Shown: positions 7,372 to 16,489, counted from the first letter of the stretch. The stretch: DNA of 64,000 nucleotides from Fibrella forsythiae (GCF_017353175.1 NZ_JAFMYW010000001.1:186001-250000), one strand, 5' to 3'. The notes: generated from the letters alone by a model not told the origin. Program-made: numbers and translations.

Positions 7372-9798
7372 TCATTTAAACAGATCACTGCTTAACCAGT
7401 AATACGTATGCCCATTGGAGATAAAACGGCTATTCGGGAAAGTGGGTAATCGGGCCAGATAGTCGCGGCGTTCACGCAAAAGGTATAGCAGACGGAACCA
7501 GACCCCTTCGCTGACCACGTCAGGATCGGCCAGGGTCCGGACGGGCAGGCTGCTCAGTAGCGAATGGCGACAGGGTAAACCGGTCAGGTTAGTTATCAGA
7601 TCGGCCACGGTGGCGGTATCAAGACGAGACTGCCCCTGCTGACGTGCCAACTCATCATACCTGCGGATGAGTTGCAGCCGGTCTTTTCCCGCTATCGGGT
7701 CAAGTTCATCGGCGGCTAAGTGGTTAATCCATAAACTGATGCGTTCAAATTCTGCCAGTGATAACAGCCGCACCGGACGAAACCCGGACGGTAGTGAATC
7801 GACCGTACGAACGTAGGTCTGACCGAAGAACGGATACGCCCGATGCGCAAAAAGGTTAGGGTCAACGCCTGCCAGCGTAGGCTCGAGCCGGGCTTTCAAC
7901 GTGCGGTTGACTGCCGGGTTTACACGACTTCGGTAGATAGACTGACTCTGAAAGGCTTCATTCAGGGCGGCATCAACCCGTTTCGAATCATACCGCATCT
8001 GTTGCAACAGGCTGTCTGTCACCGCATGTAGAAGGCTGAACGGTAACTGTTGCCGTTTGCGGGGGAAAAGCACCCAACCCGGCGACATGCTGCCGTTTGG
8101 AAACGCCAGCCGGTAGATATTCGATGTGCCGTAGGTTAAATCATACCCGGGCGAAGGAACAACCAAGGCCGGGCTTACCAGCCGTTCGCGTTTGGGTTTC
8201 CCGGATTCAACGGCGGATTGGTAAACCAGTTGTTCAGCCTGTAGCACGTAGCTATTGGCCAGTGTATCGGCAGGTGCTTCCACCTGAAACGACAGCAATC
8301 GGGCTTCAGATGCCTGCAGTCCGTTTCGGATGTCGCTCAACTGGGAAATGTTACGTGAGTCGCCGTCGATGCCAACCAGTACAATCATGTTGGTTTCGCC
8401 CGGGTGAGTCGCTAACATAGTCAGGGCACGGTCGAGGCCCGCCCGAACAGGCTGGACGTACCCGTCAAAGCTGGGTACGTTGGTGGGTTTGGCACGGTTC
8501 AGAAAGTCGACAGATCGGGCAATGTCGGGGCTGATTGGCAGACTGTTAACGTACCCGGTTCGGTTGCCGGCAGCGGGTTCGCCGGGCCGGTAAATGACAA
8601 TACCCACACTACCGCGACGCACATTGGTCGAGTCGGCCAATAAGGTTGCCGATGCCTGAACAGTATTCACCAGGTCACCCCAGTAGGGCAGCATGGCCCT
8701 GGTGCCTTCAATTACATACACAATGTTTTCGCTGCGTGAACGGGTCCTCCAGTTCTTGTATTGCCGGTACGAAAGCCGTTGCCCGTTGACATTCAGTACT
8801 GAACTATCGGTGAGGAAGATTGGTAGCAACGTACCCAGTTGCCAAACAGTTTGTTGCCCTTTCGTACTGCAAATCTGTAAAACGGGTAGCCGAACGCCGG
8901 TCTGTTGCCAGACCACCGAATCGAACCGTTGTTTGTTCTGGGCTGCAACGGGCTGGGTAGAATCGGGGCGGTTTTGCCAGGCTGAGTTGGCCGAGCTGAA
9001 AAACGGGTAGGGTTGCGGGTTTTGCAGCAGACTATCGCTTTCCCAAAACAGGCCGTTGCCAAGCGGCTGGAGTGCTTCGGTAGGCGCCCACCCAAGTACG
9101 TGATTGCGAATACTATCGGCCGGAAACCAGGGCGACCGGCCAATCAGCGCTTCTTTGCCACTGTCGGAAAACTTGTAGATATAGGCCAGATCGTAGAGTT
9201 TCAGGCCTGGTCCCACAACGTTCTGCCCGGCCGGATCGCTGAACAGACGCAGTGAATCACGTATCAGATAGGGGTTGGGTTTGTTCAACAGGCGGCCGCT
9301 GGTAAGGGCAGCACAATACAGCGCAGGCTGATCACTGTTGGCGGCTGTCTGAGCTTTGGATTTGGTCAGAAAAGCAGATTTTGGTGCCCATCCATAACCA
9401 ACGGCCACTTTCCGATCTTTCAGGAGACGGGTAGCGTACCATGTCCCCACTTTCATGGCAGGTTCATATTTTACCAGGTTCAGGTAGCCGTTCTTCTCTT
9501 TCAGTACATAAAAAGCATCCAGAAAATTGATCTGTTTGTAGCGGGTTGTGGGGCGGGGGTAGCGGTAGGTAGGTATGTTGTTACGATCGGCATACACGAT
9601 CCACGGGCCGGCCCCCAATTGTGGTGGCCCGGCCAGGGCTGACTTCCCCTGACTGACCAACGACTGGGTTTGCGGCCCTTTCTCTGTAGTCGTCTGTGAA
9701 GGGGCCTTCTTCAGGGTTGCAAAAGGCGGTAATACACCCTGCGCCTGGCTGGTAAAGCCAGTAATAAGCAACAGGAGTATCAGGTAAAATAGGCGCAT
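7372..9798 (-). CDS. tssR: TssR-like large periplasmic T6SS-iii component
   Basis: This 808-residue exported protein has a clear signal peptide (LFYLILLLLITGFTSQAQ). A segment around 65-140 with YRYP, FYVLKEKNGYLNLVKYEP and YGWAPKSAFL looks like an SH3-type fold and seems partly repeated around 170-250. A von Willebrand A-like domain begins near residue 360 (ENIVYVIEGTRAM) and includes IVIYRPG and IVLVGIDGD. The usual DxSxS metal site is replaced by EGTRA, so metal binding is probably lost. Bacteroidota T6SSs have a dedicated envelope complex of TssN, O, P, Q and R; length, export signal and neighbours fit TssR. The name rests on that, not on an alignment. Confidence 0.75.
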   Translation of the reverse strand: MRLFYLILLLLITGFTSQAQGVLPPFATLKKAPSQTTTEKGPQTQSLVSQGKSALAGPPQLGAGPWIVYADRNNIPTYRYPRPTTRYKQINFLDAFYVLKEKNGYLNLVKYEPAMKVGTWYATRLLKDRKVAVGYGWAPKSAFLTKSKAQTAANSDQPALYCAALTSGRLLNKPNPYLIRDSLRLFSDPAGQNVVGPGLKLYDLAYIYKFSDSGKEALIGRSPWFPADSIRNHVLGWAPTEALQPLGNGLFWESDSLLQNPQPYPFFSSANSAWQNRPDSTQPVAAQNKQRFDSVVWQQTGVRLPVLQICSTKGQQTVWQLGTLLPIFLTDSSVLNVNGQRLSYRQYKNWRTRSRSENIVYVIEGTRAMLPYWGDLVNTVQASATLLADSTNVRRGSVGIVIYRPGEPAAGNRTGYVNSLPISPDIARSVDFLNRAKPTNVPSFDGYVQPVRAGLDRALTMLATHPGETNMIVLVGIDGDSRNISQLSDIRNGLQASEARLLSFQVEAPADTLANSYVLQAEQLVYQSAVESGKPKRERLVSPALVVPSPGYDLTYGTSNIYRLAFPNGSMSPGWVLFPRKRQQLPFSLLHAVTDSLLQQMRYDSKRVDAALNEAFQSQSIYRSRVNPAVNRTLKARLEPTLAGVDPNLFAHRAYPFFGQTYVRTVDSLPSGFRPVRLLSLAEFERISLWINHLAADELDPIAGKDRLQLIRRYDELARQQGQSRLDTATVADLITNLTGLPCRHSLLSSLPVRTLADPDVVSEGVWFRLLYLLRERRDYLARLPTFPNSRFISNGHTYYWLSSDLFK

Positions 9799-9811
9799 AC
9801 AGGCCGTGAGG

Positions 9812-10669
9812 TTATCTTTTGTGTTGGGTAATGGTCAATTTTGTCAGGCAACCTCCGTTGAGGCCGCCTTCCAGTGCTACGGCATCGATCAGGTTTTTGC
9901 CTTCAAATTGTAAGGCCATGCAGTAGGAATAGAAGTCGCGGGCGGGCTGGCCGTTGGCAATGACCGGAAAATCCGGGTTGCCGCAGAGGTAATGACCCAC
10001 CAGATAACTGTACTGTGAGTTCACCTGCTGGCCGTTTGCGATTCGCTGAAGTCGCCAGCGAATGTCTTCTGCCGTGGTATCAACGGGCACGGTAAACCGG
10101 CTATAGCGTGGCAGCACCCGAACGTTCTGTGTCAGCGGCCGCTGGGTTATATCGGTTGTCAGCGTCACAGTATAAACCCCCGGTTTCAGGTAGCTGTAGA
10201 GCGCAGTTGGTTCGCGGGAGTCGACCAGGCCGGTTTCGCCAAACTGCCAGGCAAACTTACCGGGGCTAGCCCCGAACGTGGTGAAACTGAGCTTCTCGTC
10301 CTGATAAGCCACTTTGGGCCCCAGCAAACGAACCAACGAATCGCGCCGGGTAGGAGCAGGGCGGACTTTAACCGTAAACATTTTTTTCTGTTTGCCATTG
10401 ACCGTTAGCCGGATCTGATAGAGGCCGGGCTGGGTGTAAAAGAACTGACCTCGTTGCGCCCGGTCGTCTGCCCCCTGGCCAAACTCCCAGTGCCAGTCTG
10501 TAGCCCCGGAAGTGCTGTCGGCAAAGTAAATCGGTTGATTCACCATCACGCCTAACGGCATCACGCCCGCCCGAACCACCGGTCCGCGGTTACGCCAGTA
10601 CAACAGTGCCAGCAGAAGCGCCGTTGCCACAAACGTGGCTCCTGTCAGTATCCATTTGCGTTCAAGCAT
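9812..10669 (-). CDS. tssP: TssP-like bitopic protein with two PKD-like domains
   Basis: The 285-residue protein has one N-terminal membrane helix (ILTGATFVATALLLALLYW) followed by two PKD/Ig-like domains. The first (about 45-105) has DWHWEFGQG and YTQPGLYQIRLTV; the second (about 115-195) has KFAWQFGETG and YLKPGVYTVTLT. Both carry the WxFG...G.Y.V pattern typical of PKD folds. The remainder is a globular C-terminus with three Cys. The tail sits in the periplasm. It lies between a TssO-like gene (18-base gap) and tssR (13-base gap), matching a TssP-type member of the subtype iii trans-envelope complex. The exact Tss letter is inferred. Confidence 0.65.
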   Translation of the reverse strand: MLERKWILTGATFVATALLLALLYWRNRGPVVRAGVMPLGVMVNQPIYFADSTSGATDWHWEFGQGADDRAQRGQFFYTQPGLYQIRLTVNGKQKKMFTVKVRPAPTRRDSLVRLLGPKVAYQDEKLSFTTFGASPGKFAWQFGETGLVDSREPTALYSYLKPGVYTVTLTTDITQRPLTQNVRVLPRYSRFTVPVDTTAEDIRWRLQRIANGQQVNSQYSYLVGHYLCGNPDFPVIANGQPARDFYSYCMALQFEGKNLIDAVALEGGLNGGCLTKLTITQHKR

Positions 10670-10687
10670 GGGCGGTTATATCAACGG

Positions 10688-11224
10688 TTAGCGGGCAGGG
10701 AAACGGGGTGTCAGACTGGGGGCCGGTGCGGCAGGGGCAGAGGCCGTACCGGCGGCAACGGGCTGGAAACCCACTTCGCATTCTTCCAGTTGCTTACTGA
10801 ACAGGATGATGTTGTCTTGCTTGGTCCAGAGCACCCGTTTATCATCATACATCATCCGGTAAAAATCAGCCGCCTGCGCAAAGGCCCGGTATGATGCTAC
10901 GTCTGGATTCTGGCCGTAGATGCGTCGGATATCATCAATCTGGTTATCGATGTCGGCCTCTACGAAGAGGGCGGTCATGGCAGGGCGGTAGGTAGCGATC
11001 GTGTGGTGGGCCGAGTCGAGCAAAGGCAGGTATCGCTCCTGCTGTTGCAGAATGGTCTGCTGCCGCCGTATCCGGTCGGCCAGATAGACTGCATTCGTTG
11101 TCGGAAAGTCATAGGAACGATACAGAACCCATCCTGCCAGGCCGCCCAGGATCAACGTACCTGCGAGCAGATACGCAAAAAGGAATTGCCGTTCGTTAAC
11201 CCGAAATCCAAAAATCGTGAGCAT
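10688..11224 (-). CDS. tssO: TssO-like bitopic T6SS-iii membrane protein
   Basis: The 178-residue protein begins FRVNERQFLFAYLLAGTLIL, which resembles the TssO signature of a short basic/ERQ start running into one membrane helix. It is followed by a helical stretch with a coiled-coil feel (RIRRQQTILQQQERYLPLLD) and a Pro/Ala-rich tail. TssO is a small inner-membrane protein of the Bacteroidota T6SS envelope complex. The gene is spaced 18 bases from the PKD protein downstream. It is separated from the second TssO-like gene upstream by a 122-base gap holding a large imperfect hairpin. Confidence 0.65.
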   Translation of the reverse strand: MLTIFGFRVNERQFLFAYLLAGTLILGGLAGWVLYRSYDFPTTNAVYLADRIRRQQTILQQQERYLPLLDSAHHTIATYRPAMTALFVEADIDNQIDDIRRIYGQNPDVASYRAFAQAADFYRMMYDDKRVLWTKQDNIILFSKQLEECEVGFQPVAAGTASAPAAPAPSLTPRFPAR

Positions 11225-11240
11225 AATGCGTAGTCATTAG

Positions 11241-11336
11241 GTGGTCGTCAGGCTGCGCTGTCGGTGGTGGTCATTGGGTGGTCATTGGTAGCAAAACGAT
11301 TCATGGCTACCAATGACAGCGCAGCCTGATGACCAC
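11241..11336. repeat. Interrupted long inverted repeat between the two TssO-like genes
   Basis: The right arm 11306-11336 (31 bases) pairs with two left segments, 11241-11262 (21 of 22 matches) and 11281-11292 (12 of 12), separated by an 18-base insertion rich in GTGGTCATT repeats. The short tandem units CATTRGGTGGTC at about 11235 and 11272 suggest slippage or duplication. The loop is 13 bases. Folded as RNA this would make a very stable stem inside the intergenic gap. There is no T-run, so it is not an obvious intrinsic terminator; it may set expression of the downstream genes or be a short palindromic element. Confidence 0.75.
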
Positions 11337-11346
11337 TTGATACTGG

Positions 11347-11820
11347 TTACCTTGCCTGTCGCTCGCGTTGTTCGCAGTTCGATAGCTCGCGGCGAATACC
11401 CAGTACATTGGTTTCAACGCTGCGGATCGAATCTTTCAGTAAAAGCATCTGGTTCACGTAGCCATTTAATTTATGGTATACCGCAAAGGCTTTTTCGTTG
11501 CCGGGATGATCGGCGATGAGTTGACCAATCGACTCTTTTTGCTGGCTGATCAGCCGTTGCATAGGGCGATCATAGCGAATCAGGTTTGTATTCAGTAACC
11601 GCATGTGTTTATACAGCGAGTCGGTCTGTTCGGCTAGTTGCCGTTGCACATACAGCACTTCATCATACCGGGCTTTGTCGGCGCTTAATTGGTTGATCTG
11701 TTGCGACAGTGCGCGCAGAAACCCGTAGACGCTGGCCAGCACCACACAGATGAGCAGGATAAATCGCCAGAGAAAATGCCAATAGGCCTTCATGATGGCC
11801 TGGTTGTTCAATGCGCTCAT
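11347..11820 (-). CDS. Second TssO-like membrane/coiled-coil protein
   Basis: The 157-residue protein has one membrane helix (about 14-33, WHFLWRFILLICVVLASVYGF). The rest is almost entirely helical and charged (SADKARYDEVLYVQRQLAEQ, then further Leu/Gln/Arg heptads), with a C-terminal RRELSNCEQRERQAR. Size, topology and position at the head of the TssO-TssP-TssR-TssH unit fit a TssO-type or TssQ-type component of the subtype iii envelope complex. No lipobox is present, which argues against a lipoprotein. The divergent neighbour is tssG (104-base gap), so this gap holds promoters in both directions. Confidence 0.6.
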   Translation of the reverse strand: MSALNNQAIMKAYWHFLWRFILLICVVLASVYGFLRALSQQINQLSADKARYDEVLYVQRQLAEQTDSLYKHMRLLNTNLIRYDRPMQRLISQQKESIGQLIADHPGNEKAFAVYHKLNGYVNQMLLLKDSIRSVETNVLGIRRELSNCEQRERQAR

Positions 11821-11924
11821 AGACCGTTTAGCGAATAAAGCCCGATGCCTGGCACCGTCCGGCGTTGGATTGGGGGTATTGACTGTATTTTTAGTTCGGT
11901 ATCCAATTGGCTTCCTTTCTGATT

Positions 11925-12881
11925 ATGACCCAGCCCGCTTCTTCCCAGACGCCGCAGCCCGACTATGTGCTCGACCAGCTTGACCTCGACCTTCGGGCCG
12001 ATCTGGTCGCTGCTGATCTGTTGAGCCGGATGTTGCCGCTCGATAAGCTGATTATGAATCCGACTGGTCCGGATGCCCGTTCCTATTCGAAAGACCATAA
12101 TCCGCTTACATCCTGGCTTATCGATGGCTCCGTGGCTCCCTACTGGCGGCTTGATACACCCCGCGAAGGACTCTACGATCAGTTGCCTCCTTACCTGTTC
12201 CATGCCCCCGGCCCAGGTGATGCTGGAACAATGCGCGATACGTTCGATGTCGACAGTATTCTTGATTCGGTTCAGCGAACCCATGAAATTGAACGGGAGG
12301 CACGGCAGTTTTTTCTTCCGTTTGACACCGAACTGAATTACCTGCGGGTGCTGCGTGCCCTTCGCGACCAGCAAAACGACCGTCTCGAAAATGCCGACAC
12401 GCTGATTGACCAGTTTGCGGTTGGATGGCCGATTTTGAACAGCCTGGATCCGCTGCAGCGCGGTTTGTTCGTGCAATTGCTCCCTCTGATCCACCAGCTC
12501 AGAAGTAATCTCAACTGGGTTGGCCGATTTTTGAGTATGCTCTTTGCGGTACCCATGCGCCTCGATAGCGGTCGACACCTGAACCGTCCCGCGGTTACCG
12601 ACAACGTATCGTCGCTCGATGGATGTCGTCTGGGCATTGATGCGATCATGGGAAATTCGTTCGATGACGGCCGGAACGGAATTCGGCTGACGATCGGCCC
12701 CGTTCCCGACGAGCGTGTAGTCGATTTCCTGCCCCACACCGGCACCATGCGCCTCATCGACGATCTGCTGGCCTATTTTCTTCCTGCCACCAACGAGGTA
12801 TCGCGAGTCGTGCTGACTGAGCGCCCCACAACCCCGGCTCCGAACCGGGTTGATTTCCTTGGATTTAACAGTTATTTGTAA
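11925..12881 (+). CDS. tssG: TssG (T6SS baseplate wedge protein), on the opposite strand to its partners
   Basis: The 318-residue protein has TssG features: a long helical region rich in acidic residues, FFLPFDTELNYLRVLRALRD, a Leu-rich helix bundle, and a C-terminal domain with RLTIGPVPDERVVDFLPHTG. TssG joins TssF (1:2) and TssE as baseplate wedge proteins. The ATG at 11925 is preferred over an in-frame TTG at 11907. The gene is alone on the plus strand, divergent from a TssO-like gene and convergent with the outer-membrane protein gene (stops 14 bases apart). In most T6SS loci tssE, tssF and tssG are adjacent and co-directional, so this inversion is unusual. Confidence 0.8.
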   Translation: MTQPASSQTPQPDYVLDQLDLDLRADLVAADLLSRMLPLDKLIMNPTGPDARSYSKDHNPLTSWLIDGSVAPYWRLDTPREGLYDQLPPYLFHAPGPGDAGTMRDTFDVDSILDSVQRTHEIEREARQFFLPFDTELNYLRVLRALRDQQNDRLENADTLIDQFAVGWPILNSLDPLQRGLFVQLLPLIHQLRSNLNWVGRFLSMLFAVPMRLDSGRHLNRPAVTDNVSSLDGCRLGIDAIMGNSFDDGRNGIRLTIGPVPDERVVDFLPHTGTMRLIDDLLAYFLPATNEVSRVVLTERPTTPAPNRVDFLGFNSYL

Positions 12882-12895
12882 CATACTACTGTTTA

Positions 12896-14491
12896 TCAGG
12901 GAGTTATTGATTTTGAAGCCGCCGCTTTTCGAAGCCATTGGCCCCGTTCACTGTCTGTAAGCACACGTACTGTTCCGGGCATACCAGGCGTTACCAGCAA
13001 CGTATATTTCTCCTGAATAACCCCCGCTTCGTTTCGGAGTACATACAGATAGAGCGCCGGTTTGTCAGGGTACGGAATGCCCGAAGGCCACACAACGTCA
13101 TTTCGCCGCGTGATCTCTCTGAAAATCAGCACGTCGATAGTTGGGGGTACTGGCGGTATGGCCGAAACCGACTGCGGTTTTGCAGGTACGTTGCTTTTCG
13201 TCGCTGCGCCCTTTTTGCTCCGCCTTACTACCGTCGAATGCCGGTTACCCGAACCGGAAACAGCCGTTTTGGGATTGGCCGTGGCTGGGGCTGATCTGGC
13301 AAGGCGAACCTCATAAATATCGACTGTCAGTGGACTGCGCTCACGGACAATATCAACGCGTACGGCTTCACGTTTATAAAAACGGATGGTGCCTGATACC
13401 GCCGGGCTAACACAGGATTGGCCGGTCTGATCGCGACGGGAGGCCTGAATAGTATAGTAAAATTGAGCCGTAGAGTCGGGAACTTTCATACCTGATAACC
13501 AGGGTAAAGCCCGCCCGTTGGTGGTTCGTTCGTCAATCAGTTTATTGCCGGGCAGTGAATAGAGCCGCAGCGTGAACGATTCATCGGAGGTGTAAACCGG
13601 CGCGCCGCTATACCAGACAAAACTGGGCTCCGGCTGCTTATCCACATCGTACGTAAGCACCTGATTTGGCAAAATGGGTGAATAGCAGCCGGGCAGAATA
13701 GGGGGTACGCTACCCGATCGGCGACCACGAATGGCGAGCGACGCACTTACCTGAACCGAGTAGCCAACGAGCGCTCGTGAAAAGGAGAAAAACTCACCCT
13801 CGGGACCGTCGGCATTGTAGGTTAGCTTGCTCAGGAATCCAACGGCTTTAAGGCCCAGCCGAACTGATTGTGACATGGTTCGTTCGAGGGCAAGACCACC
13901 CGTGAGGCCGGGTCTAAACCGATCAGCAGCGGGTGAAAAGCGAAAAAGTAGCCGTTCGTTGGTTTTATCATAGGCCCCGGTAATGGGTGCATCATTGAAA
14001 AAAAGACCTCCCCGAAGATTTGCCGACCCTGTTATCCGTCTTCCCAACGGCAGGCGAATAACGGGCCCTGTAACCAGATGAAAAGAGTGCAGATTGGCCG
14101 GTTCCAGCAATCCGACCTGATCAAGCGGCTGGTTTAACAGAGCCAGCGCCTCACGAATGTAAGCTTCATTCTGCCGTTGAAGACTAAAACCAAAATAGCC
14201 CGCTTCGAGGCCCAGCCCAAACTTGCGTTTCAGGAAATAATCGGCCGAGAAAGCCAGCCATGGCCCCGGTGCACCAAAAAACTTATTCGTATAGATGGTG
14301 CGCTGGTATTGACTGGTCAGGCCCACGTTCAGCCCCAATTCCCAGTATCCATGAAACGGCGGCAGGCCGGCGGCGACGGTTGTTGGAAGGTGTCGGCAAC
14401 AGGTGTCGGTTGAAAACTGGGCGTTGGCTACCGATGCGCACCCCAGCCAGCAGGCCAGCATCAGTAGCCGGTGTAGCGGTAGTGCGATCAT
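12896..14491 (-). CDS. Outer-membrane barrel protein with Ig-like C-terminal region, coupled to tssF
   Basis: The 531-residue protein has a signal peptide (LLMLACWLGCASVANAQ). Residues about 45-245 show alternating aromatic/hydrophobic strands with turns (YWELGLNVGL, LGLEAGYFGFSL, SANLRGGLFF, GLTGGLALERT, VQVSASLAIRG) typical of an 8- to 10-stranded porin-like barrel. About 250-370 looks like an Ig/FN3-like fold (CYSPILP, FVWYSG, YYTIQAS). A linker rich in Ser/Pro/Lys (about 395-445) leads to a final beta domain. Its ATG overlaps the tssF stop in an ATGA junction, so it is translated with the baseplate genes. No outer-membrane barrel is an accepted core part of T6SS-iii; this may be a locus-specific outer-membrane component. 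Confidence 0.7.
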   Translation of the reverse strand: MIALPLHRLLMLACWLGCASVANAQFSTDTCCRHLPTTVAAGLPPFHGYWELGLNVGLTSQYQRTIYTNKFFGAPGPWLAFSADYFLKRKFGLGLEAGYFGFSLQRQNEAYIREALALLNQPLDQVGLLEPANLHSFHLVTGPVIRLPLGRRITGSANLRGGLFFNDAPITGAYDKTNERLLFRFSPAADRFRPGLTGGLALERTMSQSVRLGLKAVGFLSKLTYNADGPEGEFFSFSRALVGYSVQVSASLAIRGRRSGSVPPILPGCYSPILPNQVLTYDVDKQPEPSFVWYSGAPVYTSDESFTLRLYSLPGNKLIDERTTNGRALPWLSGMKVPDSTAQFYYTIQASRRDQTGQSCVSPAVSGTIRFYKREAVRVDIVRERSPLTVDIYEVRLARSAPATANPKTAVSGSGNRHSTVVRRSKKGAATKSNVPAKPQSVSAIPPVPPTIDVLIFREITRRNDVVWPSGIPYPDKPALYLYVLRNEAGVIQEKYTLLVTPGMPGTVRVLTDSERGQWLRKAAASKSITP

Positions 14492-16470
14492 GAAACTATA
14501 GTTGGTTCGGTCACAAAGAAGCGGTACTGATTGACCTGCCCTGAGCGACTGATAAGCTTGGCTTTCAGGCTGGAGTTTAGGGTGTACCAGTCTTTTTGAG
14601 TAAGCTGACAGGTTGGTGCAGGAGTCAGGTAGAGGTCAATAGTACGGAGCAGCCCCTCTTTAGGCTGGGTGCCAACGGCCACGCCCTTTCGAATGGTTAC
14701 GTCGGCGAGCAGATCAGACAGTTCTGCTTTGATGAACGACCGTATATCTTCCATCGTCACAATTCGGTCGCGGCTCATCAGCGCATACCGGTATGCATCG
14801 AGCTGATTGGCTGCTTTCAGCTGATTGCGGCCGCCGAGGGTAGAGGTAAGCAGCCGACAATGGTCCACCAGCAAATCGGCCATATTATGCGGCAGCAGTG
14901 CGGTTCCGGCAGGAATGTTATTGGCTGGTTCACCGTCAATTGTCCAGTAGCTGACTTCCAGCGTGTCGCCGTCTTCCTGAGGTTTAACCATCAGGTAATG
15001 GGGCAATTCCCGCGTGGCTCCTTCCTGTTGCAGCAACAGCATTTCCAGTTGCTGTAACCGTTCGTTCAAATCACGGGCGTGCAATAGTACAGCATCCTGT
15101 CCGTAGGCCGTGAATGCTACCGACTCATCGCGCAGGACTTCCAGCAGGTAGTGAAGGTGCTCACGGGCGTCGCGGGCATCGAACCGCTCTACGCCACCTC
15201 GCCGAAGGGCGTAACAACCCGTTGGCAACCGATCTGCCTGCCTGAAGGGAAAGGGTGTAAACACCCGGTTCCGGCTGTCGATCAGTGAGCGAACAGCCAG
15301 AAATGTTTCGTTCTGATTAACCGGTAGCGGCAGAATGTTATGAACAATCCGGGTGCGGTAGGTGAGTCGGTTCAGCTTCCGGTTCATCACCGGAAACGCG
15401 TTGATGCAAATGTCAACCGATCGCAGGGCATCTTCATCAAAAAGTGCCGGCAGCGTAACCGACAGCCAGACAATCTCCGGATCGTTGAGGTTCATCAGGG
15501 CTTCAGGCGGGAAGCAGCCTGAAAACTCGGCAGGATACATGCGCCGAGCCGCGTTGATCTGCTCTGAATAATCGCCGAGTGGTTGGCGCAGGTGAACGAA
15601 CCGGCTATGGTAGGTACGTTTCACATCCATTTCCAGCAATTGATCAACTTCAAAGGGCGTCAGTAGCCTATCGTGCTGGTGCGACGCACTCCTGTTTTCG
15701 AAACTCGACGTACCTGCCAGTTCAACGGCGGGAATCTCCATTCCGGGCGTAACCAGATTCGGCGATGGATCATAGTTGAAGCCGGCTTCTGATTTGATGC
15801 GTTGGCCGTTCAGATACCAGTGGCTCAGAGCCAGCAGGTCATAGATAGTGTCGGTGCGTACGGGACCCGTCTGGTTGGGCCAGTTCATGTAGAATGTAAG
15901 CCGGTCGAGTGAGGTAAGTTCTGAAGTCAGTCGCAGTCCGAGCCAGAGTGTGTGCGGCTGCAGTCGCTGGCGGTTCGGTCCGGACCGGGCCATCAAAACC
16001 TTGCCTACTTCCGGATCATTGCGAAACAGGCAATCGGCCGCGGCAATGTACTGCACCTCTCCATCAATGAGTTTAACCGTATCTGCGGGACTGAAAAAGA
16101 GGTCTTGCCGACTGTCGAGTTCGCCGTATGGCTTGGAGGCAAATCGTTTCGACGTGTAGAAGTGATGATCGGGCAATAAGTACCCTACGGCTTCGGCGGG
16201 TTTCGCCTGCATAACGGCATGGGCCGGGCGTGGAACGGTCAGTAAGTCAGGTGTAAGCAGCGAAGCCAGCTTATCGAGCAGGCCCACTTCCGAATCGAGG
16301 TATTCGTTACTGATTTTATTAAGCTCGTTCGCCAGCGTATCCATCAGCAGGCGAACGAACGGATCGAGATGGCTCAGGCTACGCACTCCCCAGAGATGCA
16401 TCACATGCTGGAGCATCCGTTGCCGAATGGATTCTTTCGTGAACTGATCGCGGTAGGTGCTGAAGGGCAT
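14488..16470 (-). CDS. tssF: TssF (T6SS baseplate wedge protein)
   Basis: The 660-residue protein fits TssF. It opens with a helical N-terminus that includes HLWGVRSLSHLDPFVRLLMD and LANELNKISNEYLDSE. A long beta-rich middle follows, with PAHAVMQAKPAEAVGYLL and EIVWLSVTLPALFDEDAL. The C-terminal part carries SYWTIDGEPANNIPAGTALL and YLTPAP. It is the large baseplate wedge protein that contacts TssG, TssE and TssK. It follows tssE by 19 bases and its TGA overlaps the ATG of the outer-membrane protein gene. Confidence 0.9.
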   Translation of the reverse strand: MPFSTYRDQFTKESIRQRMLQHVMHLWGVRSLSHLDPFVRLLMDTLANELNKISNEYLDSEVGLLDKLASLLTPDLLTVPRPAHAVMQAKPAEAVGYLLPDHHFYTSKRFASKPYGELDSRQDLFFSPADTVKLIDGEVQYIAAADCLFRNDPEVGKVLMARSGPNRQRLQPHTLWLGLRLTSELTSLDRLTFYMNWPNQTGPVRTDTIYDLLALSHWYLNGQRIKSEAGFNYDPSPNLVTPGMEIPAVELAGTSSFENRSASHQHDRLLTPFEVDQLLEMDVKRTYHSRFVHLRQPLGDYSEQINAARRMYPAEFSGCFPPEALMNLNDPEIVWLSVTLPALFDEDALRSVDICINAFPVMNRKLNRLTYRTRIVHNILPLPVNQNETFLAVRSLIDSRNRVFTPFPFRQADRLPTGCYALRRGGVERFDARDAREHLHYLLEVLRDESVAFTAYGQDAVLLHARDLNERLQQLEMLLLQQEGATRELPHYLMVKPQEDGDTLEVSYWTIDGEPANNIPAGTALLPHNMADLLVDHCRLLTSTLGGRNQLKAANQLDAYRYALMSRDRIVTMEDIRSFIKAELSDLLADVTIRKGVAVGTQPKEGLLRTIDLYLTPAPTCQLTQKDWYTLNSSLKAKLISRSGQVNQYRFFVTEPTIVS

Positions 16471-16489
16471 AACTGAAACAGGAAATTGG

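Noticed and set aside
11817-12938. A 373-residue frame on the minus strand covering tssG
   Set aside because: Its translation lacks protein-like features and is the reverse shadow of tssG, whose plus-strand product has clear family motifs.
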